Shown one piece after another: positions 1 to 10,603 of a stretch of DNA of 64,000 nt. The translations under genes and the position numbers were made by a program. The notes under the pieces were generated by a model that was given only the letters and a program-made list of their open reading frames with translations, was not told the origin of the DNA and did no database searches. This stretch comes from Hedera helix. Taxonomy: Eukaryota; Streptophyta; Magnoliopsida; Apiales; Araliaceae. The stretch covers positions 26,085,221-26,149,220 of the forward strand of contig OX359282.1 in NCBI GenBank assembly GCA_947179155.2. The letters are read 5' to 3'. Each line of letters begins with the position of its first letter. Position 1 is the first letter of the stretch.

Positions 1-153
1 TCCATCATTGTTATTCGGAAGGAGGCCACGCTCTGGGATAATCGTTTTCCCTTCTAACACCTCATAATACTTCTTCTCCGCCTCTTCGCTAACAAAACGA
101 TGCACGTCATATGTGGCGCGAGATGTTTGCCCACGTTGTCGTTTAGGAGCCAT
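1..153 (-). CDS. N-terminus of Athila third ORF (env-position, function unknown), partial
   Basis: An ATG at 153-151 (minus) opens a frame that is still open at the window edge, 51 codons later. It starts MAPKRQRGQTSRATYDVHRF and continues with an acidic, Lys/Glu-rich stretch and an IIPERGL motif. This opening resembles the ORF that plant Athila elements carry after integrase, often annotated as a putative plant transposon protein and placed where retroviruses have env. The element's own orientation and position support that reading. No signal peptide or membrane segment is visible in this part. The rest of the protein is outside the window, so intactness cannot be judged. Confidence 0.65.
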   Translation of the reverse strand, partial: MAPKRQRGQTSRATYDVHRFVSEEAEKKYYEVLEGKTIIPERGLLPNNNDG

Positions 154-652
154 ACTTGATCAATGAAGTGCTAAGAAGCGGAAACGATGGCAAACGACAA
201 CCCAAACCACTGATTTTGAAGATAAACTTGGTTGAGGCAATTTATCGAGCAGTTGGCGTGCACCCTTGCTTTGAACAATGAACAAGACCTCCCCAAACCA
301 ATTTTAGCCACCCAAAGTTAGGGTATATCACCAACACACCACACTACCAATCCTTAATCACAGAATTCAAACGAAATTTGCACAAAAAAGGAAGAGATTG
401 CTTTACCCAAGTCGACCGAGAGAACCCCCAAACTGAACGGTTGGCTAGGAGAGAGAGAGAGTGCAATCCTTTGTGATTTGAATCCTCCGTGTGGCTTAGA
501 ATCGAAAGGCAACACAATTGAGTGCAAGAATCGGATGGGAGTGTTGGTTGGGAGAGTTTAGGATTCACGGTTTGTGAGAGGGAAAGCCAAGCAACTTCTA
601 GTTTGAAATAACCCTCGATGGGGGTTATATTTTTTTTCTGAAAACCCGACCT
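154..652 (-). promoter_or_regulatory. Leader of the Athila third ORF with a candidate internal promoter
   Basis: Read on the minus strand, this stretch looks like a plant mRNA leader. An AT-rich AAAATATAACC box (about 625-635) is followed by CT-rich sequence with CTCTCTCTCTCTC near 450-465 and no long conserved frame before the ATG at 153. It lies just downstream of the palindrome array at 653-817. Whether it is a promoter, an intron or only a spacer cannot be told from sequence. Athila third ORFs are generally thought to need a separate or spliced mRNA. Confidence 0.4.
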
Positions 653-817
653 ACCGCTGCGGCGGCCAGATTCACCGCTGCGGCGGTGAAACATTCTGTT
701 AACAAGTTCGGAAGACTACCGCTGCGGCGGTAGCAGGGCACCGCTGCGGCGGTGAAACTTTCTGTTTAAAAAAATAAGACCACCGCTGCGGCGGTAGCAG
801 GGCACCGCTGCGGCGGT
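653..817. repeat. Tandem array of GC-rich palindromes, ACCGCTGCGGCGGT x6
   Basis: Six copies of ACCGCTGCGGCGGT or a one-base variant start at 653, 674, 718, 740, 782 and 804. They form three tandem units of 64-65 bp, each with two palindromes. Each can fold with stem ACCGC/GCGGT around a TGCG loop. The same 14-mer occurs once in this element's LTR (7750-7763), beside a related palindrome at 7728-7743. I saw no copy elsewhere in the window. It lies in untranslated DNA between integrase and the third ORF. Confidence 0.85.
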
Positions 818-1155
818 GAAAGCTGCTGCCCGAATTTTTTTTTTTATGCTCAACTGATTCGCATTGAAGCCTTGCCTTGATAGTACCTGAAATTTTAACA
901 TAGATGCATCAAAAACTTAATAACTAATCACAATTTTAACTCAAAAACATAGAAATTACAATTAGTTATAAAGCAAATTTTTACTTATAATACATAATAG
1001 ACTAATATACTATATCAAAAGAATATAGCCAATCAAATTAACGCAAAAAATGGCTAAATATAAAATGAAATGCAAATAAACTATAATGACAATAAAAATG
1101 GGTTGCCTCCCATATAGCGCTTCATTTAAAGTCTTGGGCTTGACTACTTCCTGAA
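818..1155. other. AT-rich untranslated spacer after Athila integrase
   Basis: About 340 bases of A/T-rich sequence downstream of the integrase stop in element orientation. I see no conserved frame and no LTR boundary in it. Confidence 0.5.
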
Positions 1156-3270
1156 TCACTGCGGGTCGGTGAGAACGATAGAGACTTTTTGCCGATCCAC
1201 TTCACCCCCCATGTATTGCTTAAGACGCTGACCGTTAACCTTGAATGTGTTCGACGTTGTGGCATCTTCCAACTCAACCGCACCGTGCGGGAATACATTT
1301 TTGACAGTGAAGGGACCCGACCATCTGGATTTCAGCTTTCCCGGGAAGAGTCTCAACCGGGAATTATATAGAAGCACTTTCTGGCCAATGTCGAACTTCC
1401 TCTCCACAATTTTCTGATCATGCCATCGTTTGGTCTTTTCCTTGTAAATTTTCGCGTTGTCATATGCTTGGAGACGGAATTCATCCATTTCGTTCAATTG
1501 AAGCATCCTTTTCTCACCGGCCGCATGTAATTCAAAATTGAGCTTTTTGATGGCCCAATATGCATTATGCTCAAGTTCAACCGGCAAGTGGCAAGCTTTT
1601 CCGAAAACCAAGCGATATGGCGACATTCCAATTGGCGATTTAAAAGCTGTTCGGTATGCCCATAACGCTTTGTCCAATTTCCTAGACCAATCCTTCCTGT
1701 TGGGGTTCACCGTCTTTTCTAGAATCCGCTTTATTTCTCGGTTGGAGACTTCTGCTTGCCCACTGGTTTGCGGATGATAGGCCGTAGCAATTTTATGGGT
1801 AACCCCATATTTAGCAAGGAGGGCAGCGAAATACTTGTTGCAAAAATGTGAACCTCCATCACTGATAATAGCCCGTGGAGTGCCAAAGCGCGAAAAGATG
1901 TTCTTCCGCAAGAAGTTCAGAACGACTTTGGAATCATTGGTCGGCAGCGCAACAGCTTCAACCCATTTTGATACATAGTCCACAGCGACTAGTATGTATT
2001 GGTTGTTATACGATGACGGGAATGGTCCCATGAAATCTATGCCCCAGACGTCAAAAATTTCAATTTCTTGAATACTATTCAGGGGCATCTCATGTCTCTT
2101 AGAAATATTACCCGTTCTTTGGCACTTGTCGCATCTTGATACAAAGGAATAAGCGTCCTTAAACAAAGATGGCCAATAGAACCCCGATTGTAGGACCTTT
2201 GCCGCTGTTCTCACCCCACCGAAATGTCCTCCATACTCAGATAAATGACAGTGATGAAGAATATCACTCATTTCTTCTTGAGGCACACACCTCCTCAGTA
2301 ATTGATCTGCGCATTGCTTGAACAGGAACGGATCATCCCATACAAAGAATCGGACGTCACTTAAGAACTTTTTCCGTTGCTGATAGCTTAAATCCGGAGG
2401 AGTCACATTACTCACAATGAAGTTTGCGAAATCCGCATACCAGGGTAATTCGCTGTGCACAGCAAACAGCTGCTCATCCGGAAAATTCTCATTAATCACC
2501 CTGTCATCCTTCCTTTCTTGCTCCGGATTCTCCAATCTAGAAAGATGATCCGCCACTTGGTTCTCTGAACCCTTCTTGTCGCGGATTTCCAAATCAAACT
2601 CTTGGAGAAGAAGAATCCACCTTATAAGTTGGGGCTTCGCATCTTTCTTGGAAATCAGATATCTTATAGCAGCGTGATCCGTATACACCACAACTTTTGT
2701 TCCCACGAGATATGACCTAAATTTGTCAAAAGCGTATACAACCGCTAATAGCTCTTTCTCGATGGTGGTGTAATTAAGTTGAGCATCTGTTAAGGTCTTG
2801 CTGGCATAATAGATGACATGAAAGATCTTTTCCTTGCGCTGACCCAACACTGCCCCAACTGCAAAATCACTCGCATCACACATCAATTCGAAGGGTACAG
2901 ACCAATCCGGTGCTACTATTACGGGAGCAGATGTTAGCTTTGTTTTCAATAGCTCAAAGGCCTGTAAGCAGTCTTCATCGAAATTGAATTGGACCTCCTT
3001 TTCTAATAGGCTACACAAAGGCTTGGAGATCTTGGAGAAGTCCTTGATAAAGCGTCTATAAAAGCCCGCATGACCCAAAAAACTACGCACCCCTTTAACA
3101 GTTGTAGGCGGTGGTAATTTCTCAATTGTCTCCAGCTTTGCCTTGTCAACCTCCAACCCTTGTTCTGAGACTTTGTGGCCAAGGATTATTCCTTCCTGTA
3201 CCATGATATGGCATTTTTCCCAGTTTAGAATTAGATTCGTCTCCACACAGCGTTTCAGCACAAGAACCAA
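1156..3270 (-). pseudogene. pol: Athila pol, distal part: RT end, RNase H and integrase
   Basis: This 704-residue open stretch continues pol in a frame shifted from the upstream part. It begins in the RT thumb/connection region (VLVLKRC...LNWEKCHIM). RNase H follows (residues about 120-250, LMCDASDFAVGAVLG, YTDHAAIRYL, ADHLSR). Integrase comes next, with an HHCC zinc finger (H..H in HHCHLSEYGGHFGG, C..C in CDKCQRTG). Its core has catalytic D in GIDFMGP, D in IISDGG and E in QAEVSN, and a C-terminal GPF module follows (RWSGPFTVKNVFPHGAVEL). There is no chromodomain, as expected for Athila. RNase H and integrase look intact. The initial Met is not a real start; the frame belongs to the gag-pol polyprotein. 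Confidence 0.9.
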
Positions 3271-3275
3271 ATTCT

Positions 3276-5540
3276 CTAGGCACAGCTCAAAAGAGTCCCC
3301 GAATACTTCACATTATGCTCCACCATGCCAGAAAAGATGGCCATCATGCACCGTTGAAATGTTGCCGGTGCATTGCAAAGCCCAAAGGACATTCGTCTGA
3401 ATGCAAACGTCCCGTAGGGGCAGGTGAAGGTTGTCTTTTCCTGGTCCTCAGGTGCAATAGCGATCTGATTATAACCCGAGTAGCCATCCAGGAGACAGTA
3501 GTACTCGTGACCCGCCAGCCTGTCCAACATTTGGTCAATGAATGGCAATGGAAAGTGATCTTTTCTTGTAGCTTTGTTTAGCTTTCTGTAGTCCATGCAC
3601 ACCCTCCAACCAGTCACCGTCCTTGTTGGTATCAACTCATTCTGCTCATTCCTCACGACTGTCATCCCTCCTTTCTTGGGCACACACTGGACATGACTCA
3701 CCCATGCACTGTCGGAGATAGGATATATTATCCCAGCATCTAGCAATTTCAAAATCTCCTTCTTAACAACCTCTTTCATGATAGGGTTGAGCCTTCTTTG
3801 ATGTTCCACAGTCGGTCTGCTGTCCTCCTCCATTAGAATCTTGTGCATACAGAAGGATGGACTAATGCCCTTGATGTCTGATATAGTCCACCCTAAAGCC
3901 GTTTTATACTTCCTCAGCACACTTAAAAGTTTACTCTCCTGTTCCTCATTTAAAGCTGCAGATATTACAACAGGATAAGTAGATTCTTTTTCCAGAAATG
4001 CATACCTCAAATGATTTGGCAATGGCTTGAGCTCCAATATTGGTGCTTCCTCTTTAGACAAACTTGGAACAGATGTTCTTGGATGTTCCAAAGCTTCATA
4101 GTGTGGTTTGAATTTGGCAAATCGAGGAGCTGAATCCAAATATTTCATGCATTCTGTATGAGTAGGATCTTCTGCAGTCGTGGTTCCAATGATCGAAGCC
4201 TCCAACGGATCAGGAACACAAGTTTTCATGAAAACTTCCTGGACAAACTTGTCAACCACATCGACTCTAAAGCATTCTTCTGAATCACTTGGAAACTTCA
4301 TAGATTTGAAGACATTGAACTTTATTTCTTGATCTTGTACCCTCATAGTGAGCTCGCCCTTCTGAACATCGATAATAGTTCTCCCCGTGGCTAGAAATGG
4401 ACGCCCTAATATAATAGGGACTTCCCTGTCCTCCTCAAAGTCCAGAACTATAAAGTCAGCTGGAAAGATAAACTTGTCAACCTTTACCAGCACGTCTTCC
4501 ACGATTCCCTTCGGGTAAGTCAGAGATCTATCAGCAAGTTGTAGAGTCACACTGGTAGGCTTTGCTTCGTTCAATCCCAACTTCCTATAGATAGACAAGG
4601 GCATCAGATTGATGCTTGCTCCAAGATCACATAAAGCTTTTCCAGTGAATTCACTTCCAATAGAGCACGAAATATTGAAACTTCCCGGATCCTTTAGCTT
4701 GGGAGGAAGCTTATTCTGTAGAATTGCACTACATTCCTCCGTCAGAGCAACTGTCTCATAATCACCAAGCTTCCTCTTCTTGGACAGTATATCCTTCATG
4801 AATTTCATATAGCTCGGCATTTGCTCCAAAGCTTCAGCAAATGGAATGTTGATGTGAAGCTTTTTCAATACCTCCAAGAATTTCGAAAACTGCTTATCCA
4901 GTTTCTGCTTTTGCTGCCTTTGAGGAAATGGCATGGGTTGAACTCTTGGAAGGTTTTTGTTGACTCTGGAACTTGGCTCTTGGACTTCTTCCACAATTTC
5001 AGGAGTTCCAGTTGTTGTGTTTTCTGTCTCAACAACCACTTCCTCTTCCGTTAGACTTAGTGACACAGTAGTAGTTTCTCCAGTGGTATTCATTAAGGGT
5101 CTACCACTGCGCAGTGTGACTGCTTTGCATTGCTCCTTGCCATCCCTTTTTGGATTGACCTCAGTGTCACTAGGCAAAGTTCCTTGCGGACGATTGTTCA
5201 TAGCATTAGCAAGTTGCCCCACTTGGGTTGCAAGGTTCCTTATAGCAATGTCTTGGTTGTTGCTCCTTGCCTCACTCTGTGAAATGTATCTAGTCAGAAG
5301 TTCCTCCAAGTTAACTTTCTTTTCCGTAGGAGGAGGAGCAGGAGCTTGTTGATGTTGTGGAGGAGTTTGTTGTTGTTGTTGAGTTGGTTGTAGCTGCTGT
5401 GGTTGATGCTGCTGTGGATTGTAATTTTGATATCCTGGAGGATATGGCTGCCTCGAGGATGAAGATTGTCCTTGATTACTGCTATTACTCCACGAGAAAT
5501 TAGGATGATTCCTCACTCCAGGATAATAATGTGACGGCAC
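3276..5540 (-). pseudogene. pol: Athila pol, proximal part: Gln-rich linker, protease and reverse transcriptase fingers/palm
   Basis: 754 open residues in the same frame as gag, separated from it by one TAA stop and 11 codons. A Gln/Pro-rich linker fills about residues 30-75. An aspartic protease follows near residue 300 (CDLGASINLMP, with DLGA where DTGA or DSGA is usual). RT motifs start near residue 590: WRVCMDYRKLN, FPLPFIDQMLDRL, LLDGYSGYNQI, FAFRRMSFGLCNAPATF. The frame is lost just before the catalytic FMDD/YMDD box: after GMVEHNV the next recognisable base sequence already encodes the part after that box. A deletion at about 3305-3310 therefore removed the active-site aspartates and shifted the frame. 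Confidence 0.9.
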
Positions 5541-5573
5541 ATTAGTGTTTTGCTGCCGATTGTAATTACTGAC

Positions 5574-6536
5574 TTACTGCACTGATTCTGCCTTGATGGC
5601 ACATTGCTCACTAGGATGTTCTCCAGCACATATGTCACATATCTCTGCTATGCTCTGCACAGGTTTTGTTCCCATATTGTCAATTTTTCGAGCAAGCGCG
5701 GCCACTTGTGCAGATAGAGATGTAACTGCATCCACTTCATGCATTCCCGCTACCTTCCTTGGAGTGAACCTTTCAGCAGGCCACTGATAGTTATTTGCTG
5801 CCATAATTTCCAACAGTTCAAGCGCTTCATCATAACTTTTTCCCATTAAAGCTCCGCCAGCTGCAGCATCTACACTTTGTCTGGTAGAATTAGATAAACC
5901 GTTATAGAATGTCTGGACTTGTAACCATTTAGGAATACCATGGTGGGGGCATCTTCTGAGAAGATCCTTAAAACGCTCCCACGTTTCATATAGAGACTCC
6001 GCATCCTGTTGGCTAAAGGTTGTGATGTCATTTCGCATTCTTGCTGTTCTGGCAGGCGGAAATAATTTAGCCAAGAATTTCTGAGCTAGATCAGCCCAGG
6101 TACTAATGGAGCCTGCTGGTAGAGAATGCAACCAACTCTTTGCCTTATCATGCAACGTGAAAGGGAACAGACGGAGTCTGAGAGCGTCTTCAGAAACCCC
6201 TTGATATCTGAACGTGTCACAGATTTCCAGAAATTTTACCAGATGATCATTCGGGTCCTCATTAGGCAACCCACCGAACTGCACATGATTTTGAATCATT
6301 TGGAAAGTGCCCGGCCTGATCTCAAAGTTAGCAGCAACAATGGCTGGCCTATTGATGCTTGTATGAAGATCGGTAACTTGCGGCATAGCATATTCCCGCA
6401 AAGTCTTATAATCTTCTTCCGCCATTGTATCTTGATGGTGAATAACTTGACTTCTCTTTTCTTTTCTCAATATACACAGAGTTCTTTCAATCTCATGATC
6501 GAAAAGTACGAGATTAGGATCTTGAAAAGGAAGCAT
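5574..6536 (-). pseudogene. gag: Athila gag (capsid and nucleocapsid), ended by an in-frame stop
   Basis: 320 residues from an ATG at 6536, 128 bases after the primer site. The gag core spans about residues 60-250. Diagnostic strings are FGGLPNEDPNDHLVKF, FPFTLHDKAKSWL, LYETWERFKDLLRRCPHHG and WLQVQTFYNGL, typical of Athila gag. A CCHC-like knuckle (CDICAGEHPSEQC, spacing C-X2-C-X3-H-X4-C) lies near the end. Gag packages the element RNA into cytoplasmic particles. A TAA at 5574-5576 stops the frame; 11 codons later the same frame continues into the Gln-rich linker and protease. So gag and pol were one polyprotein and the stop is probably a nonsense mutation, although a stop between gag and pol used for readthrough cannot be excluded. 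Confidence 0.9.
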
Positions 6537-6664
6537 GCACAGTCAAGAGTACCTGGAAGAAAATAAAAAACAAAAATACCAATAAAACAAATTAGACAAA
6601 TGTAAAAGTTTAAACTAAGATTATATTGATAAAGCTTAATAATGCAGAGAAATTAGATAAATAA

Positions 6665-6683
6665 CTCCCCGGCAACGGCGCCA
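6665..6683 (-). other. Primer binding site, tRNA-Asp type
   Basis: The minus strand reads TGGCGCCGTTGCCGGGGAG, complementary to the 3' end of plant tRNA-Asp, the known primer of Athila elements. It begins six bases after the LTR end (CA at 6691-6690, minus). Confidence 0.9.
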
Positions 6684-6689
6684 AAAACT

Positions 6690-7934
6690 TGTTAAGCGGA
6701 ATCGGCACCTATAAAAAGCACGCGATTCCGGATTCGTTTGAATGAATGTACGCGCAAGTATACGCGGTCAACAAGTAATATAATGTAAGTAAGTTGTCGA
6801 TCCCACGAGGAGTTATACTAACGTTATCTGCATAGCAAACTTAATGCAATCTAATCCGATTTAAACTATGATTAAGATGGTGAGTTTTTGTTAACACAAT
6901 AACCTAAATTAATAATAACGTAGCAACAAAGATTCGATTAAAACAATCTAAGATCACAACTTCACTCACTACCTCATTTAACCCTCACACCCCTCTTTTC
7001 AATGCTAAGATCGCTCGAGTGATAACCAGAGAAAATAAACAACCATAAACCTCTTTCGATAGTAAAATGATACACACCCAACCAATTAGTTCACTATATT
7101 CCTATGTGACCTAACTTAGCAAGATGGCGATAAAAGCCCTTCTCAACAAGGCTGCACAAGGTACACCGGTATATTCCTATCCGAGATACAAATAAGGCAC
7201 TCATCCGAAGAAAAAGCAACCTACAAGTGCTATCATGCTTTTGGTCGAGTTATTTAATCCATTTTTCAATATCATAAACAACTACACATTACATACAAAG
7301 TACATAATCCATACATGAAGAACAAAGCATGATAATCATTCATTAGCAATCCATTCGCATCAAAAAGAGAGATATTCCATTAAAATCTAGTAGTGAGATC
7401 CATTGTGATCCTAGAAATGAAGTTAGTTCATAGCTAAATGACTAAGAATCATTAACAAGTGGCTCATTAGGCTTAAATACATAGAATGAAGATAACTAAA
7501 ATGAATGAAACTTCCTAGAACACAAGTTTCAAACACTAAAACTCCCTTCACAATATAGCAATCCAAGCTTGATGAATCTTCTTGTTCTTGAGCTTAACCC
7601 CAATCCAAGTGGCTTTGAAGGCTGGAAGAAATGAAGAAAAACAGCTCCAAGGCGTGAAAATCTCATTGTCTAGGGTTAGCCAACGTTTTACTTAAGTAGG
7701 AAAAACTCGTCAGAAATCAGCATGGCTGACCGCCGCGACGGTCGAATCCACCGCTGCGGCGGTGGTCTTTTGTGAAAATTACCATTTTGCCCTTTCAGCT
7801 CAAAAATCCTACAAAACACCAACGAGACATTAGGGATCAAAAAATTCATAAATATAAGCAATAATAACTCTCAAAAAACTCACAAAATATTAAGCTAGAC
7901 GTACTAATTCGCAGGTATAAAACCCGCTCATCAA
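6690..7934 (-). repeat. 5' LTR of the Athila-like element
   Basis: In element sense it begins TGATGAGCGGG at 7934 and ends CCGCTTAACA at 6690, so it has TG...CA ends with short inverted termini (TGATGAGCGG / CCGCTTAACA). Length is 1245 bp. The inner end abuts the primer site. The outer end is confirmed by the switch to Tekay leader sequence at 7935. The solo LTR at 54273-55462 shares both termini. Two palindromes (7728-7765) sit inside it. Confidence 0.9.
7728..7765. repeat. Paired GC-rich palindromes inside the Athila LTR
   Basis: GACCGCCGCGACGGTC (7728-7743) and CCACCGCTGCGGCGGTGG (7748-7765) stand side by side in otherwise AT-rich LTR sequence. The second contains the exact 14-mer repeated six times at 653-817. 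Confidence 0.85.
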
Positions 7935-9368
7935 GAGACGAATAGAATTAATCACTAGTGTGTCATACCTAAATGATATTTTATCTAATGAGTCGATTTA
8001 AATGTAGGGACATGAAGTAATGAGTTAGTTTGTTTAACTAACATTTATTTTGTGACAACAGTTTAGTATGACATCTGGAAATCATGATGTTAACTATGGA
8101 ATGCCTGAAGCGAATGTAGCCGAGAATCAAGAGGCCACAAACAATCCTCCTGCCAATTCAGGAAATAATATTTCTGATAACATGATGAACGATGGATTCT
8201 TTAGGAATTTCATGCAGAATCAGGCAATAGGAAATCCAGTTAACAATAATGGTAGAAATGTTGGTAATTCGAGGATGGTCACTGTCAAACAATTTAAAGA
8301 GTTGAGAGCACCTGAATTCCTCGGGAAGCTTGATCCACTAAAAGCAGAGGCGTGGCTGAAGCAGACAATAAAAATATTTAATGTCTTACAATGCGCTGAT
8401 GATCAAAATGTGTCATTCGCCACTTTTATGTTACGAGGTGAGGCGAACCACTGGTGGGAAGCGGTAAAATATATCCACCATTCAGCACTCGAGATATCTT
8501 GGACAGAATTTCAAGAGCTATTTAATGAAAAGTACTTTCCAGAAAGTATCCGCCATATGAAAGAGGTGAAATTCATTAAGCTGGAGCAGGGAAACATGAC
8601 AGTTTCTCAATATGAAACTAAGTTTGCCGAACTATCTCGTTTTGCGACCCAACTAGTGGATGACGAAACACGGACGAGTCGAATGTTCTTACGTGGTTTG
8701 AGATTCGAAATTCATCAACAACTTAGCTATTATAAATTTAGTTTGTATTCAGATGTTGTCGATGGAGCTCAAAGGGTAGAGCAAACAAATGAAAAATTGC
8801 AGTCAAGAGTCAATGATCAGAGAAATGATAACAACAACAGGAATGAGAACCACAGAGGAGGTAACAAGCACTTTGGTGGTAATCCCACATCGAATAACAG
8901 AAGAGGAGATTCCAGTGGGAACAATTTTAAAAGAAAGAGATTCCATAATAATTATGGAATGACACCGGCACCAGTACTAGCACCTGCCCCAGTTTCAAGG
9001 GGAGAAGATCGACCACCAGTGAGATGTTATAGATGTGGTCAGGAAGGTCACATCAGCCTAAACTGTACACAGCAGTCCAAAAAGTGTTACAGTTGTGGGA
9101 AGGAGGGTCATGTTGCTCGATTTTGTCCTGCCATAGAATCAAGTCCAGCTGCAATGATGATACCAAAAGCTAGCGCGAATAAGGGAAAATCTGTAGTTCA
9201 AGGGATAACTTTTGTTGTGACATCCCAAATGTCACGAAACTCGAACGAGGTGATAACCGGTAAGCTATTCATAAATTCTCGTGATGTCTATGCCCTGTTA
9301 GATACTGGCTCTACCCATTCTTTTATCTCACCTATATGTGCTCAATGTTTAAATTTGACTTCTGAAAA
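7935..9368 (+). mobile_element. Tekay-type gypsy element fragment: leader, gag, start of protease
   Basis: 7935-8067 aligns with the leader at 29095-29233 of the complete Tekay element, and the start of gag aligns too. The left side was separated by the Athila insertion at 7934, so primer site and LTR, if present, lie outside the window. On the right the similarity stops at about 9368, just after the protease DTGS motif, and AT-rich unrelated sequence follows. The rest of pol was lost by deletion. Confidence 0.85.
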
Positions 9369-9465
9369 CTTAGACTCGTTTTATAATATTTGCTTAAATT
9401 TAAATTCGACTCGTTTTATTGTATTCGAATTCAACTCGATTTATTTTTTAATCAAGCTACTCTAG
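8068..9465 (+). pseudogene. gag: Tekay gag plus protease start, 3'-truncated
   Basis: The frame starts at an ATG in the same place as the chimeric ORF at 29234. A low-complexity Asn-rich N-terminus is followed by the gag core (about residues 85-250: FKELRAPEFLGKLDPLKAEAWL, HWWEAVK, YFPESIRHMKEVKFIKLEQG, ELSRFA). A basic Asn/Arg-rich linker and two CCHC knuckles (CYRCGQEGHISLNC and CYSCGKEGHVARFC) follow, then a protease start with an intact DTGS (ALLDTGSTHSFISP). From about residue 434 the frame runs into non-element AT-rich DNA and ends by chance at 9465. This is the reference for what the young element at 25909-35705 has lost from gag. Confidence 0.9.
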
Positions 9466-10050
9466 AGCATTTAATATATATATGAATTAGAACTGGATTA
9501 TTTATATTATGATACTATAAATAAAATTATCTCAGTCAATTAGTTGGAAAAATTTAAATTTGAACACTTCAACTTAGATATCAGGTTTTGTAAAAATATT
9601 AATGAGATGCTATTATCATAATTGAATCAATTAATGAACATGTACAGAAAATTACTTTCACTTTAAAAAATATGTAGATAATTTAATTATTAAATAATAT
9701 ATATTAAATAAATCGAGTATGTTATATATGAGTAAGAACCAACGAACTTATATCGAATATGAATTAGTGAGCTAAGAAAAATTTGAAAATTTTGATATTA
9801 TTCTAAATGAGCAAATAGTATGCGATGCATATTCAACTTGTATAAATATCCGAATATCAAAATAAATTCGAATTCAACTCGTTTAATATTGAATTCGAGT
9901 CTTGGTTGAATTTTTCAAATCTATTTCGAAACAAATTTCAAATCACAAGAGTTCATTTTCAACTCTAAATTAAATATTAATTTTATTTTAAAAATATCAA
10001 CCATAATTTTTTTATTTTTTATATTTATCTATTTAAAAATTGTGCCTGTC
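9466..10050. repeat. Segment shared with 57520-58090 (copy 1)
   Basis: 9475-9640 aligns with 57530-57690 in the same orientation; both hold AATTTGAACACTTCAACTT and similar flanks. 9840-10040 aligns again with 57860-58085 (around TTCAACTCTAAATTAAA). The middle parts differ, so one or both copies received an insertion. It may be an old segmental duplication or an unclassified dispersed repeat. Confidence 0.6.
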
Positions 10051-10129
10051 CCATCTTTTGTGTGGATGGAGAGAGTATATGATTTGATATGCGTGCAAGC
10101 TGCGTGATCAGTCCAGCTAATGATGAACC

Positions 10130-10400
10130 CAAATTTATGGCAACAATGAATACGAAATGGGATGACACTTTCCAGTCTCTTTCGTCCCTAATCTTCTAAG
10201 AGTGTTCATATTTAAATAATAGATATCAGCATTCAAATATGACTGCCAACACAACAATAAACAATTTGTTAACCTAAAATCCAAAACTTTGGAGTGATAC
10301 AAGTTTTAATACAATAAATTAGACCGTGTCAATATTTTCATAATCTATTAAAAAAGTATAATTCATATTCTATAAATTAGAATACAAATCTCATAGTAAA
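10130..10400. repeat. Duplicated segment shared with 42301-42545 (copy 1)
   Basis: Both copies carry CTCTTTCGTCCCTAATCTT, CAAAACTTTGGAGTGATA and TATTCTATAAATTAGAATAC in the same order and orientation. Similarity resumes at 10885-10925 and 42664-42700 (ATAGTCCAACATCCTAAACTT). Both copies lie next to NDR1/HIN1-like sequence, so this looks like a local duplication of that gene region. Confidence 0.75.
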
Positions 10401-10561
10401 AAAAAAGAAGAAGTTCCACAATTAAAAAAAGAAGAAGAAGAAATTTTATAAATACGAAAAAAAATACATAATAAGAATTGTACTTGCAACTCAATAGTTG
10501 ATAGTTACAAAGTATTAGTCATAATCATTTGGTTAAGACATCGTTCAAAACAATATAACCT

Positions 10562-10603
<42 letters not shown>

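Larger units (their letters stand above)
1..7934 (-). mobile_element. Athila-like Ty3/gypsy retrotransposon, right part
   Basis: The element reads right to left: 5' LTR (6690-7934), tRNA-Asp type primer site (6665-6683), gag-pol (6536 to 1156), a long untranslated stretch, and the start of a third ORF at the window edge. The 3' LTR lies outside. The gag and pol motifs, the tRNA-Asp primer site and an extra ORF after integrase are the known Athila layout. The right edge at 7934 is sharp, because from 7935 the sequence aligns with the leader of the Tekay element at 29095 onward. The element therefore inserted into a Tekay copy. Gag-pol is dead: one in-frame stop and a deletion over the RT catalytic box. 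The predicted 5-bp TSD is AGAGA (7935-7939), with the partner outside the window. Confidence 0.9.

Noticed and set aside
344..694. 116-residue open frame with HRRSG repeats on the minus strand
   Set aside because: The repeated residues are the translation of the GC palindromes; the rest is leader-like sequence without protein features.
6665..6683. Possible tRNA-Asp gene fragment
   Set aside because: Only the 3' acceptor complement is present, in the right place for a primer binding site.
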